Both the position numbers and the translations under genes were made by a program. Below are positions 38,216-46,846 of a DNA stretch of 64,000 nt, in pieces. Position 1 is the first letter of the stretch. The number at the start of each line of letters is the position of its first letter. Below the pieces are notes generated by a model. That model saw only the letters and a list, made by a program, of their open reading frames with translations. It was not told the origin of the DNA and did not search any database. The stretch is from Desulfolithobacter dissulfuricans. Lineage in GTDB: Bacteria; Desulfobacterota; Desulfobulbia; Desulfobulbales; Desulfobulbaceae. The stretch spans positions 310,001 through 374,000 of the forward strand of contig NZ_AP024233.1 in the NCBI RefSeq assembly GCF_025998535.1, in the 5' to 3' direction.

Positions 38216-39418
38216 ATGAAAACGGAAAGAATGATTGGGTCTGAGAGATTTAGTCGAATGGTGAGGCGGGTGAGAGAAGTGCATGCTTTCTCGTTGCCGA
38301 TAATTTTTCTTGTCATGTTCCTGGTGTTTACATCTTTTTCTTCAGCCTGGTCGCTGGAGCCGAGGTTAAGTGACAGTGTCAGGGTCATGACCCGAAATCT
38401 TTACCTTGGGGCTGACATCTTCAGAATTGTCCCTGCGCTTGCTGATCCAGATCCTTTGGCAATTCCGGAAGCTGTGGCGGAAATATACAGTATAATGCAG
38501 TACACTGATTTTGTGCAGCGGGCCGAGGCTGTCGCCGATGAGATTCAGCGTTACAGGCCGGACCTGATCGGTCTGCAGGAAGTGACCACCATTCGTCGCC
38601 AGGCGCCCGGTGATTTCGTGCAAGGTTTCACAGCGCCTAATGCCGAGGAAACGGTCTGGGATTACCTTGATATTCTTACCCGCGCCTTGGCTGCCCGGAA
38701 TCTGGATTACCGGGTCGCCGCGGTTGTTACCAATGCCGACGTGGAACTGCCGATGTTGACAGGTTTTGATTCCGCCGGCGCGCCGACATTCGATGATGTC
38801 CGTCTCACGGATCATGATGTTATTCTGGTCCGCGGTGACGTGGATGTCGCCAATCCCTTTGTCTACAATTATACCAGTAAAATCAGGGTACCTGTGGATG
38901 ACAGCCTCTGGATTGAATTTGTTCGTGGTTTTGTGGCAGTGGATGCGACCGTCAGGGGACAGACCTATCGTTTCGTAAATACGCACCTGGAAGTAGGGGG
39001 GCTGCCGGGTGACATTTTTTCTCGGATCCAGGCCGACCAGATGCAGGAACTTCTGAGTATCTTGGCCGCGGAAGACAAAACCGTCATCCTGGCCGGAGAT
39101 TTCAACAGTTTTCCCGGGAGTGACCCGGGATCGGACGTGCCATATACCCAGGCTGTAGATGCAGGTTATCTGGACACCTGGATCCTGAGAGAAAGGAAAG
39201 CTGATGGTTATACATGCTGTTTCAATGAAACGCTGGATGATCCATGGGCTCGGCTCTACGAGCGGATCGATCATATTTTTGTCCTGCCCAGGGGCAAAGA
39301 TGTGAAAAAGGTAAGGGCCAAGGTGGTCGGCAACAGGATTTTCAACATGACCGATGAAGGCCTGTGGCCGTCGGATCATGCCGGGGTGATTGTCGGAATA
39401 AGGTTTTTCCGGGAATAG
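38216..39418 (+). CDS. Secreted endonuclease/exonuclease/phosphatase-family protein
   Basis: A 400-residue EEP-superfamily hydrolase with an N-terminal signal or anchor (about 25-46). Conserved motifs are visible: VMTRNLYLGADI, LIGLQEVTT with the metal-binding Glu, FVNTHLEV, ILAGDFNS, RIDHIFV and the final SDHAGV. Members act on nucleic acids, inositol phosphates or sphingomyelin; the secreted form next to a lipid locus would allow a phospholipid-type substrate, but that is a guess. It is on the opposite strand to the operon around it. The ATG follows CGGAGGG. Confidence 0.85.
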   Translation: MKTERMIGSERFSRMVRRVREVHAFSLPIIFLVMFLVFTSFSSAWSLEPRLSDSVRVMTRNLYLGADIFRIVPALADPDPLAIPEAVAEIYSIMQYTDFVQRAEAVADEIQRYRPDLIGLQEVTTIRRQAPGDFVQGFTAPNAEETVWDYLDILTRALAARNLDYRVAAVVTNADVELPMLTGFDSAGAPTFDDVRLTDHDVILVRGDVDVANPFVYNYTSKIRVPVDDSLWIEFVRGFVAVDATVRGQTYRFVNTHLEVGGLPGDIFSRIQADQMQELLSILAAEDKTVILAGDFNSFPGSDPGSDVPYTQAVDAGYLDTWILRERKADGYTCCFNETLDDPWARLYERIDHIFVLPRGKDVKKVRAKVVGNRIFNMTDEGLWPSDHAGVIVGIRFFRE

Positions 39419-39430
39419 GACCGGTGGTGA

Positions 39431-39456
39431 CCTGTCCTTGCTGGACAGGGATTTTT
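39431..39456 (+). terminator. Terminator-like hairpin after the EEP gene
   Basis: CCTGTCC (39431-39437) pairs with GGACAGG (39443-39449) and is followed by GATTTTT. It lies 13 bases beyond the stop codon. Confidence 0.65.
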
Positions 39457-39457
39457 C

Positions 39458-39500
39458 GCGGCATGAACCAGGTCGGTCCTTCCTTCCTGGTTCATGCCGC
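39458..39500. repeat. Perfect 15-bp inverted repeat
   Basis: GCGGCATGAACCAGG (39458-39472) and CCTGGTTCATGCCGC (39486-39500) form a strong hairpin with a 13-base loop, directly after the terminator. The remaining sequence up to 39668 has no gene, only a short CAGGGA/TCCCTG hairpin near 39622. Confidence 0.75.
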
Positions 39501-39668
39501 AAGCAGAAAGTCAAGGCGTATCTGGCGACTCTGAGACTTGTTTGTCACCGAACCCCTCAACACTCCCGAGGGATCAGCTTATCAGCTTGCCGTCGCTATC
39601 GTCTGCCCGCATGGATGACCGTCAGGGATTTTTTCCCTGGATCTATCGGTCTGCGATTTTAGACTGGA

Positions 39669-41156
39669 TTATTTTTCTACCATCTCGTCCGCCAGGCCTA
39701 CCCATCCTCCACCCATGGCTTTGTAAAGCTTTATGAGAGCGGCGTAAATGTTGCTTGCTGTCTGTACATGTTTGATTTCGGCCGAGTAAAGGCGTCTCTG
39801 GGCATCCAGCACGGTAAGGTATCGCAGATATCCTGTCTCGTAGCGGATCCGTGAGAAGTTTTCATAGTCCTTCAGAACCGCTATGTATCGTTGCAGCTCG
39901 GTATACTGTTCCTTCTGTTTCTGAAGATAGATCAGTGAATCGTTGACTTCCCTGAAGGCCGTCTGCACGGTCCACATGTAGTCGTTGAGCACCTGACGGT
40001 AAACGGCGTGCGCCTGCTGAAGCTCGCCGCTGATTTTTCCTCCTGTAAAAAGAGAGCCGGCAATGTCCGAACCAATGCTCCATACGTTGGAAGAACCGGT
40101 AAGCAGTTCGGAAAGTTCCTTGCTCACATAGCCCAGTAAACCGGTCAGCGAGATCGAGGGAAAGTATTTTGTCCTGGCGATGCCGATGCGGGCGTTCGCC
40201 GCGACAAGATCCTGTTCTTTCTGCCGAATATCAGGGCGCCGCGAAAGAAGATCCGAGGGCAGGCCGGCCGGGACATCCGGCGTGCCGAGGGATTCCAGCG
40301 AGCGACCCCTTGGAATCCGGCCTGGATTGAATCCGCACAACAGGCTGAGGTAGTTTTCCTGAATAGAAATCTGGTATTCTATTTCAGGAATCAGCACTTT
40401 GATTTCTTCGTACGAGGAAAGAACCTGCGCCAGCTCAAGGTTGGATATCTGTCCTTTTTCCTTCTTGATCAGGTAAACATCAAGTAATTCTTTCCTGGAC
40501 TTGAGGGTATCGCGTGAAACCTCGAGTTTTTTAACCAGGGTCAACAGGTTAATATAGTTCAATGCTACATCGGTGGTCAGACTCATCACCACAGCCTTGC
40601 GGTTTTCTGCCGCCGAAAGTAGCTGCGCCCTTGCCTCCTCCGTGGACCGGGCGATACGGCCCCATAGATCGAGCTCCCAGCTGACCGGAAGTTGCAGGAG
40701 ATAGTTCGACGAAATCCTGTCCCCTCCTATAACTGTCAGGTCTCCATTCCCGCTTTTCTGCTGTCTTGAAGCCCGGGCATCGTATCCGAGCTGGGGATAC
40801 TTGAGCGCGGTTGTCGAACGCAGCCGTCCCTGCATCTCGTCGACCCGGGCAACAGCGATTTTCAGGTAGTGATTGTTCCTGAGCGCAGCGGTTATCAGAT
40901 CATTGAGCACAGGATCCTGGAACTGTTCCCACCATTTTTTTTCAGAAGCTTCGAGATTTGTAGGCAAAGTTGTCCGCCATCCGTCCGGTGAGGAAACGAC
41001 CGGCGGCTTGAAGTCTTCAGTTACGGCGCATCCCTGCAGACAACAGGTCACCAGAAAGATGATGACCGCCACCACGGTACCTTGCATGCCGATCGGCTGA
41101 TGGCAGGGGATGGTCGAGAGGCTGCCTGGCAGGGACAGTGGATACTTGCGTAACAT
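39669..41156 (-). CDS. OprM/NodT-type outer-membrane efflux lipoprotein
   Basis: An outer-membrane channel subunit of the TolC family, about 495 residues from ATG 41156. A lipobox (CLQGC) near residue 42 makes it a lipoprotein like OprM. Two OEP repeats follow, with the long coiled-coil alpha barrel and SWELDLWGRIARSTEEARAQ typical of NodT. In-frame ATGs at 41192 and 41087 are also possible. It is the last gene of the long operon and could partner the HlyD-domain protein four genes upstream or the MacB-type exporter. Confidence 0.9.
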   Translation of the reverse strand: MLRKYPLSLPGSLSTIPCHQPIGMQGTVVAVIIFLVTCCLQGCAVTEDFKPPVVSSPDGWRTTLPTNLEASEKKWWEQFQDPVLNDLITAALRNNHYLKIAVARVDEMQGRLRSTTALKYPQLGYDARASRQQKSGNGDLTVIGGDRISSNYLLQLPVSWELDLWGRIARSTEEARAQLLSAAENRKAVVMSLTTDVALNYINLLTLVKKLEVSRDTLKSRKELLDVYLIKKEKGQISNLELAQVLSSYEEIKVLIPEIEYQISIQENYLSLLCGFNPGRIPRGRSLESLGTPDVPAGLPSDLLSRRPDIRQKEQDLVAANARIGIARTKYFPSISLTGLLGYVSKELSELLTGSSNVWSIGSDIAGSLFTGGKISGELQQAHAVYRQVLNDYMWTVQTAFREVNDSLIYLQKQKEQYTELQRYIAVLKDYENFSRIRYETGYLRYLTVLDAQRRLYSAEIKHVQTASNIYAALIKLYKAMGGGWVGLADEMVEK

Positions 41157-41161
41157 ATTAA

Positions 41162-42109
41162 TTATTTGGTGAATTTTTTTGCAAAATTCCATGCAGCCTC
41201 GCTGGCGGAAATATAACGGCCGTCTTCCGGGGTATTGCGCCGCCCATGGCCGCCCGGCCAGACATGCTTGCCGTTCTTGATAGTGATAAGCTCAAAGGGG
41301 GCGCCACTGGTGCAGGTATAAGTAGTATGCTTGATCACACCGTGGAGGATTTCCACTTTGGGTGGGGCGCAGTCCCTGGTTGCCGTCATCATCCTGACGG
41401 TTTCCTCGACCGAACGATGACGCACTCCTGCCCTGCTGTTGTGACCCATACCCCCTTTATAGGGAACATTGTCATCCATTTCTCCGTGGATGTGGAGTAC
41501 AGCAACCTGGTTGGCCTTGTCACTGCAACTGTCAACTGCCAGCGTACCTGATACAGCGATAATGGCGGTAATTTTCTCCGGAATTTCGCAGGCCAGTCGG
41601 TATGCCAGCATGGCACCGTTGGAAAAGCCGGCCACATAGACCCGCCGGGGATCGATACCATACTCGCGCTGCATTTTGTCTATGAGATTGGAGATAAAGG
41701 CGACGTCATCCACATTGAAACGGACTGCGGGACCACAACACGACCCGGCATTCCAGGTTCTCCGGTTTTTAACCTGTCTCCGCATGGCATATCTGGGGCC
41801 GGTGCCATTTGGATAGACAACGATAAATCCCTCTTTGTCAGCCACGTTGTCCATACCGCTGGTCCGTTCCATGGCGGCGGCATTGCCAAGCCCTCCATGG
41901 AGAACGATCATGAGAGGCGGTGCCTGGGACGTTGTCGCAGATGAGGGTTTGTAGACGATGAAACTTCGGGTTTCACCGTCGACAAGCATTTGCAGGGATT
42001 TTTTTTCCGCCACACCGCCGTTCCCGGAGCTGACAGTGGCGGCACAACCGGTTGTACTCGTGATGAGAAGAGCCGAGATCAACATGACGGTCCTGAAAAA
42101 ATACGACAT
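41162..42109 (-). CDS. Lipoprotein esterase, PHB depolymerase/LpqC-like
   Basis: A 315-residue alpha/beta hydrolase. From ATG 42109 it has a signal peptide with a lipobox (TTGC), then VLHGGLGN (oxyanion region), nucleophile elbow GFSNGAM, Asp in HGEMDDNVP and His in GKHVWPGG. This is the PHB-depolymerase / feruloyl-esterase-like family LpqC. Anchored in the envelope, it could release or trim an ester-linked acyl product. Its stop is 5 bases from the next gene's start. In-frame codons upstream to 42163 are less likely. Confidence 0.87.
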   Translation of the reverse strand: MSYFFRTVMLISALLITSTTGCAATVSSGNGGVAEKKSLQMLVDGETRSFIVYKPSSATTSQAPPLMIVLHGGLGNAAAMERTSGMDNVADKEGFIVVYPNGTGPRYAMRRQVKNRRTWNAGSCCGPAVRFNVDDVAFISNLIDKMQREYGIDPRRVYVAGFSNGAMLAYRLACEIPEKITAIIAVSGTLAVDSCSDKANQVAVLHIHGEMDDNVPYKGGMGHNSRAGVRHRSVEETVRMMTATRDCAPPKVEILHGVIKHTTYTCTSGAPFELITIKNGKHVWPGGHGRRNTPEDGRYISASEAAWNFAKKFTK

Positions 42110-42169
42110 GGTACTGTTCTCCGAATTTTGATTATATTTTTCATCGCAAGGTGGTCTGCGCACGCCATT

Positions 42170-42592
42170 TTACTCTTCCTGCGAACTGAGATAATCGAGA
42201 AACGCATCCTCTATCTCCTTTATCTGGGCAAGTTCGTTGGTCAGTTCCTTGCAGATGGCTTCGAACCAGCGGATAGACGATTCAATTTTTTTTCGTTCAG
42301 CGATGATTTCGTGAATCGGCGCATTGGCCGGGAGTCGGCCTTTCTCGTCGAAGAAAAACTGGATCGCCTCCGCCACCTGGCGGTTGAGATTGACATATTC
42401 GATCTGCTCTTCGATAAAGCTTCTGACCTGGGCAGAACGAAAGCGGGTTATCGTTGCTTGCCTGAGGGCTTTGAGGGACTCGGGCAGATCGTCCGGTGTA
42501 CTGGTGGTGCTTTCCGGGTCGGTGTCGAGCAGACCGATGGGTTTTCTGGTGCCTGCTTTCAGCTGGTGCTCCGGTTGCTTGTCGTTGGTCAT
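42170..42592 (-). CDS. Hypothetical cytoplasmic protein of the lipid operon
   Basis: A 140-residue protein with no recognised domain. The first 45 residues are polar and disordered; the rest is predicted helical, with heptad-like repeats near the end (ERKKIESSIRWFEAICKELTNELAQIKEIEDAFLDYL as one long helix region, about 98-135). It is between the sulfotransferase and the esterase on the same strand, with short gaps, so it belongs to the operon. A scaffolding role is possible but unsupported. Confidence 0.7.
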   Translation of the reverse strand: MTNDKQPEHQLKAGTRKPIGLLDTDPESTTSTPDDLPESLKALRQATITRFRSAQVRSFIEEQIEYVNLNRQVAEAIQFFFDEKGRLPANAPIHEIIAERKKIESSIRWFEAICKELTNELAQIKEIEDAFLDYLSSQEE

Positions 42593-42670
42593 GTCAGGAA
42601 AATTTTCCTCTGGGTTCCCTGTGTTGGTTCATGAAGGAATGTTACTGTACGGATCGCGGACCGCTATCTG

Positions 42671-43579
42671 CTAGCAGTAGCCGAAGGAGCGGGCCAGTTC
42701 CGCGACTTCCGGGTAAAGTTGTCCGCCGTCGTCTCTCCAGGGAAGCGGACCTTCCAGGGGTGGCGGTTTCGGCTTGTGCTGGCGGAAGCTGGGGCCTCGG
42801 AGAAAGTTGGGATCATTTCCGTACAGGGCATTTATAGGCCCGAAACAGGCAAACGGCGATCGCTCCGGATGCATCATCTCGTCGATGGCCGCGTCGTCGT
42901 CACGAATTTCCAGCCATTGACAGATCTGGCGGAGATACCGGACCGGCTGTTCCATCAGTTTTTCTCCCTGCAGGCGCATCTTGTTCCTTTCAGGCACCAT
43001 GTCCAGAAAATTCATAATGGTGATGTTGATATTGTACCACGCGATCTGCGGTTCGATGATGGCCCTGTCTCCCCGGAATTCCAGCGCGTTGACCCAGAGG
43101 GCGAAGATGCCGTCGTTGAGTTTCATCACCGATTTGCACTGGGCGACGGGATGGCGGAGCAGATGGATGAAACGAGCATCGGGAAATGTTTCCAGTATCC
43201 TCTGCAGGTAGCGAAGCGAGAGGGAATACAGTGGACTTTTCTCGACAATGATGAGCGGATCGAGCTTATCGGCCAGTTCCCTGTAGACTTCTCCGGAGCT
43301 ACGTTCCTGGCGGGCGGCAGCCCAGTGATTCGCCATGTGTACTGTGGCGGCGGTCTGCTCGCCACCATATATTTCGGCCACGGCCCGCAGAAGGCCGTTT
43401 CTGCGCTTTGGTTGCGTTACATTGTCTGTGGGCTTGCGACGCCACAGATCCTTGAGGTGTTCAACATTGAAAAGGTTGAGTTCCGGCAGACCGAAAGTCT
43501 GCGGATGCTGACCTATCATGGCGTTGATAACCGAAGTGTAGGATCGTGGCGGGGCCAGCAGAAAAAGTGGAGGTGCCAT
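42671..43579 (-). CDS. Sulfotransferase family protein
   Basis: A 302-residue PAPS-dependent sulfotransferase. The 5'-phosphosulfate-binding loop is APPRSYTSVINAMIG (about 9-23), a variant of the usual PRSGTT, and the 3'-phosphate-binding strand is RFIHLLRHPVAQCKSVMK (about 136-153). The usual C-terminal region follows. It would transfer sulfate to a hydroxyl or amine, here plausibly on the lipid or polyketide made upstream. It is 10 bases from the phosphatase-like gene. Confidence 0.85.
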   Translation of the reverse strand: MAPPLFLLAPPRSYTSVINAMIGQHPQTFGLPELNLFNVEHLKDLWRRKPTDNVTQPKRRNGLLRAVAEIYGGEQTAATVHMANHWAAARQERSSGEVYRELADKLDPLIIVEKSPLYSLSLRYLQRILETFPDARFIHLLRHPVAQCKSVMKLNDGIFALWVNALEFRGDRAIIEPQIAWYNINITIMNFLDMVPERNKMRLQGEKLMEQPVRYLRQICQWLEIRDDDAAIDEMMHPERSPFACFGPINALYGNDPNFLRGPSFRQHKPKPPPLEGPLPWRDDGGQLYPEVAELARSFGYC

Positions 43580-43589
43580 ATGCTGCAGT

Positions 43590-44405
43590 TTATTTCAGAC
43601 CTTCCACAAACGGAACCTCGAAACACTTTTCGTGCATCACCGGACCGTGGCCGAAATAGCCGTCCTCGCCAAAGAGCTCACCATGGTCCGAGGTGACGAT
43701 AAACCAGGTATTCCCGGGTGCCTTATCCATGAGCCTCCCGATCTGCCCGTCCAGATACTCGACGCATTTGACCTGCTGCCTGTGCAGCATTTGCATCTGT
43801 TCCGGATCAAAGAATTTTTCACGGGAACCCTGTTGCCGGTCCCTGTTGTCCAGGGATTTGAAGACCCCGTGGACGCCGGAGATATGAGGCAGTTGGTCGT
43901 CATTGAGCATGTACGGATAATGCGTCTCCCCGAGATTGAGGAAATAGTAGTGCGGCTGGTCCGGGTTGAACTCCATTTCGTCGATCATGCCGGAGAAATC
44001 ATTGTGGTTCTCCATGAGCTTGTAATCGTCAAAGTCGCGGCTGATCAAGGTGAATTTATTCAACACGGGCAGTGAAACACGGGCAACGGTTCTGTAGCCC
44101 AGTTTCCTCAGGACCAGCGGCAGGGAAATTTCCGGTAGAAAGTCTTTAAAGGAAATATCGGGCAGCCCTGTTCTGTCTGTCCATAGAACGAATTCTTCCT
44201 TGTACACTGTGGAGGCGAAGACGCCAACCGGGCTGGTATGCGGCATCATCCCCATGGTAAAGGCGTAGTGGGATGGCGCTGTCCAGGAGGCATAGCTGTA
44301 CCGCTTTTCAACAGCTCCGAGGCGGTCGATATTGGGTGTGTCCGCCATCGTGAAAGTGTCGTAGCGACAACTGTCCATGATGATAAATACAATATTGTTT
44401 GCCAT
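43590..44405 (-). CDS. Sulfatase-like alkaline-phosphatase-superfamily protein
   Basis: A 271-residue protein from ATG 44405 (IVFIIMDSCRYDTF). Metal-binding features of the superfamily are present: the Asp in IIMDSCRYD, the TPNIDRLG segment and the C-terminal TSDHGELFGEDGYFGHG. The nucleophile position reads WTAPSH, with Thr where true sulfatases have the formylglycine Cys (CxPSR). It should therefore act more like a phosphatase or phosphoethanolamine-transferase-type enzyme than a sulfatase. No signal peptide is seen. It is shorter than most sulfatases (about 450), so it may be a trimmed form. Confidence 0.82.
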   Translation of the reverse strand: MANNIVFIIMDSCRYDTFTMADTPNIDRLGAVEKRYSYASWTAPSHYAFTMGMMPHTSPVGVFASTVYKEEFVLWTDRTGLPDISFKDFLPEISLPLVLRKLGYRTVARVSLPVLNKFTLISRDFDDYKLMENHNDFSGMIDEMEFNPDQPHYYFLNLGETHYPYMLNDDQLPHISGVHGVFKSLDNRDRQQGSREKFFDPEQMQMLHRQQVKCVEYLDGQIGRLMDKAPGNTWFIVTSDHGELFGEDGYFGHGPVMHEKCFEVPFVEGLK

Positions 44406-44476
44406 GATACTATCCAGGGAAAATGTAATGGTAACGCTCTCGGCCGTCTCCATGGCCGACCGGAACGGGTAATTGC

Positions 44477-46846
44477 CTATGGCAGCCAGGACCACACTTC
44501 TATTCTCGCAAATCTCCTCAGCCCCATGGACAGGATGTTCCACAGGGGAAGTTCAGAGCTCTGTATCTTGGCGTAGCCTGTCATGCCCGATTTTATGGCG
44601 CCGTCGTGATTTTCCAACCTAACCATAACGCTTATGAATTTTCCGAACTGCTCTTCTGTGACGTCGGGCCCAATGTTTGTAACTGTGCCATGAAATTCCA
44701 TATTTTCATAGGCCAAAGGACGGAGCTCGGCCTCTGCACCGGTTTGGACGAAATCTATGTCAACCTCGGGGATATTGATCTGGGCAGTCACGCTCTCGGT
44801 ATTTTCGGCCAGAGCAAAAGGCTCTCCTTTCTCAAGAAAACTGCCGATTTTCTGCTTCAGGTGCAGGGTGGTCAGTGTGCCGGTAAATGGCATGCGCAGG
44901 ACAGCCTGGTCGATCAATCTCTGGTAGTAGTCGCGCATTTCCTTGAACCGCTGCAGCTTGGCAGTGGCTGCCTCAAGTTCTTCGGGAGCAACACCGGCAT
45001 CGGTCAGGGCCAGATTGGCGGTGCGCTCTTCTTCCTGCATCTTGTCAACATTATACTGTTTTTCTATATCGGCAAGCTCTTCCAGGGAAATAGCCTCTTT
45101 CTGGAACAGTTCTCTTGCCCGCTGTAATTTTGCCTCGCTGAATCTGACCTTGGTCTTTTCGACCTCAAGACTTCTCAGAGCCAGGAGGTGTTCTTCCGGA
45201 CGGGGCTTGGCTTTCATGTTCTCGATGATTGCCGCCTGTTCCTTCACCTTGTAGGCATACAGGTTTCGCTGGTACTCGAATTCAGAGGAGTCAAGAACCG
45301 CGATGGGCGTGTCGGCGGTAACCGTCTCTCCGCCGTTGAAATACACTTCCTTGATGATGCCGGGATAGTTCGAGGTGATCTCCTGCTGTTTGCCGGGGAT
45401 GATGACGAAGTTTCCGCCCGGATTGTACCTGCAGGGCACCATCAGCAGTAGAGCGGTTATGAAGACGATTGAAGTCCAGACCACCGACCTGGTGATATTT
45501 CTCTGGCGACCGGGGACGATACTGTCACTGTTGTCAGGAGCAAGGCGCTTTCGCCATCGTTCAAATTGAACGGTGCGTTCGTACTGTTCGGTTATTTTCT
45601 TGAGCTGTCGCCATATTCTGTAACAGACAAACAAAAAGAGAACGGCTGTTACGATTATTCCGGCTGGTCCTATCTGTATCTTGAGGATGTGACCGACAAA
45701 GTACACGCCGACGGTAATCACCGTCAGCAGGCAGAGTATGGACAGCAGGGCATAGGCGCTGAGAATGGTGTTGTCCGCCGAGGTGTAAACCCGTCCATGC
45801 AGTTTGTTCAGCAGGGTTTTGTACGCCTTTTCCTTGAGATACGGTTCGTTGGCAAAGGCCGATAACAGATAGTAGCCGCTGCTCTTTATAAGAGGGTTGG
45901 CGGTAATGAGGAAAGATACACCACTGATCGTGGCCAGGGAAAGCCCGAACAATGATTGCCCGGTCCCCTGTCCCCTGGTGATGTACCACAGCAGGATGCC
46001 GAGGCTGAAGAGGGCGATCCGGACCACGAGGGGAGTGGCATGCAGCCATATCCGTTCACGCCTGCTGAGCTGCTGAACATGGCCGATCCGGAGCATGAAC
46101 CGGGGCAGGAAGAAGAAATAAAAAACAAGGCAGACGGCATGTACAGTGGCGCGAAAGGAATGGGCCACGAATGCGGTTGTAACCGTCACAGCGAGGTTCA
46201 CTGTGATCATGCCCAGGAGGATGTGCTCCAGAAAGGTGATATTATCGAGTACAAAGCCGATATCGTGTTCGATCAGGACAAAGTATTTCGTCGCGATATA
46301 GAGCGACACAAGAAAAAGGGTCGGCAGCAGATAGATAGAGTACCGTAGAGGTGCGACAATCGGTGCCAGTATCTTGAGCAACGGACCGGGATCGAAAATC
46401 TTGAATCCCCGGAAGGCGACAGTATCGTCCATGCCGGCGACATCCTTGATTCCGGCCGGCAATTCCTCGTCGGAAACCGTTTTTCCGGTACTCGCGGCGG
46501 AAGCCTGGCTCCCCTTTCTCGTCTTTAACTCCTCAAGGATAGGATGAGAAAAGGCCTGTATCCTGAAAAGCTTTTTTTCTTCGATTTCATCGAAGAGTTT
46601 TTCGGCCTCGTCGATGGTGAGTGGTCGGCCGAATCGGTCTTCGAATACAGAGGAAAGTTTTTTGAAGTCCTCGCAGCCGACCAGCACCTCGAGGACGAAA
46701 AACTGCCAGGGTTCAAAATAGTGAGACTGCCGTGTGTTCTTGTCCCGTATGATATAGGTCTGTTGCTGCCCGTCATCGACCCGGAAGGCCTGCAGGTGCT
46801 TTTTCAGCAGTGCGGGAACAGCAACTTTTTTCGCTTCTTCACCCAC
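44477..46846 (-). CDS. PqqD-like / M50-like membrane core / HlyD adaptor fusion
   Basis: A 789-residue membrane protein. Residues about 20-95 look like a PqqD-type winged helix (PWQFFVLEVLVGCEDFKKL). About 160-410 hold several helices resembling M50 membrane metalloproteases, with NPLIKSSGYYLLS as the counterpart of the usual NPLLRxDGYY. The HExxH motif is missing: AHSFRATVHAV is in its place, and the Asp of the second motif is replaced. After a further helix (about 453-470) comes a HlyD barrel-hairpin-barrel adaptor with a coiled coil (about 520-640). It probably spans the inner membrane and contacts the OprM-type channel. GTG start after AAGGA; overlaps the propeller gene by eight bases. 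Confidence 0.82.
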   Translation of the reverse strand: MGEEAKKVAVPALLKKHLQAFRVDDGQQQTYIIRDKNTRQSHYFEPWQFFVLEVLVGCEDFKKLSSVFEDRFGRPLTIDEAEKLFDEIEEKKLFRIQAFSHPILEELKTRKGSQASAASTGKTVSDEELPAGIKDVAGMDDTVAFRGFKIFDPGPLLKILAPIVAPLRYSIYLLPTLFLVSLYIATKYFVLIEHDIGFVLDNITFLEHILLGMITVNLAVTVTTAFVAHSFRATVHAVCLVFYFFFLPRFMLRIGHVQQLSRRERIWLHATPLVVRIALFSLGILLWYITRGQGTGQSLFGLSLATISGVSFLITANPLIKSSGYYLLSAFANEPYLKEKAYKTLLNKLHGRVYTSADNTILSAYALLSILCLLTVITVGVYFVGHILKIQIGPAGIIVTAVLFLFVCYRIWRQLKKITEQYERTVQFERWRKRLAPDNSDSIVPGRQRNITRSVVWTSIVFITALLLMVPCRYNPGGNFVIIPGKQQEITSNYPGIIKEVYFNGGETVTADTPIAVLDSSEFEYQRNLYAYKVKEQAAIIENMKAKPRPEEHLLALRSLEVEKTKVRFSEAKLQRARELFQKEAISLEELADIEKQYNVDKMQEEERTANLALTDAGVAPEELEAATAKLQRFKEMRDYYQRLIDQAVLRMPFTGTLTTLHLKQKIGSFLEKGEPFALAENTESVTAQINIPEVDIDFVQTGAEAELRPLAYENMEFHGTVTNIGPDVTEEQFGKFISVMVRLENHDGAIKSGMTGYAKIQSSELPLWNILSMGLRRFARIEVWSWLP

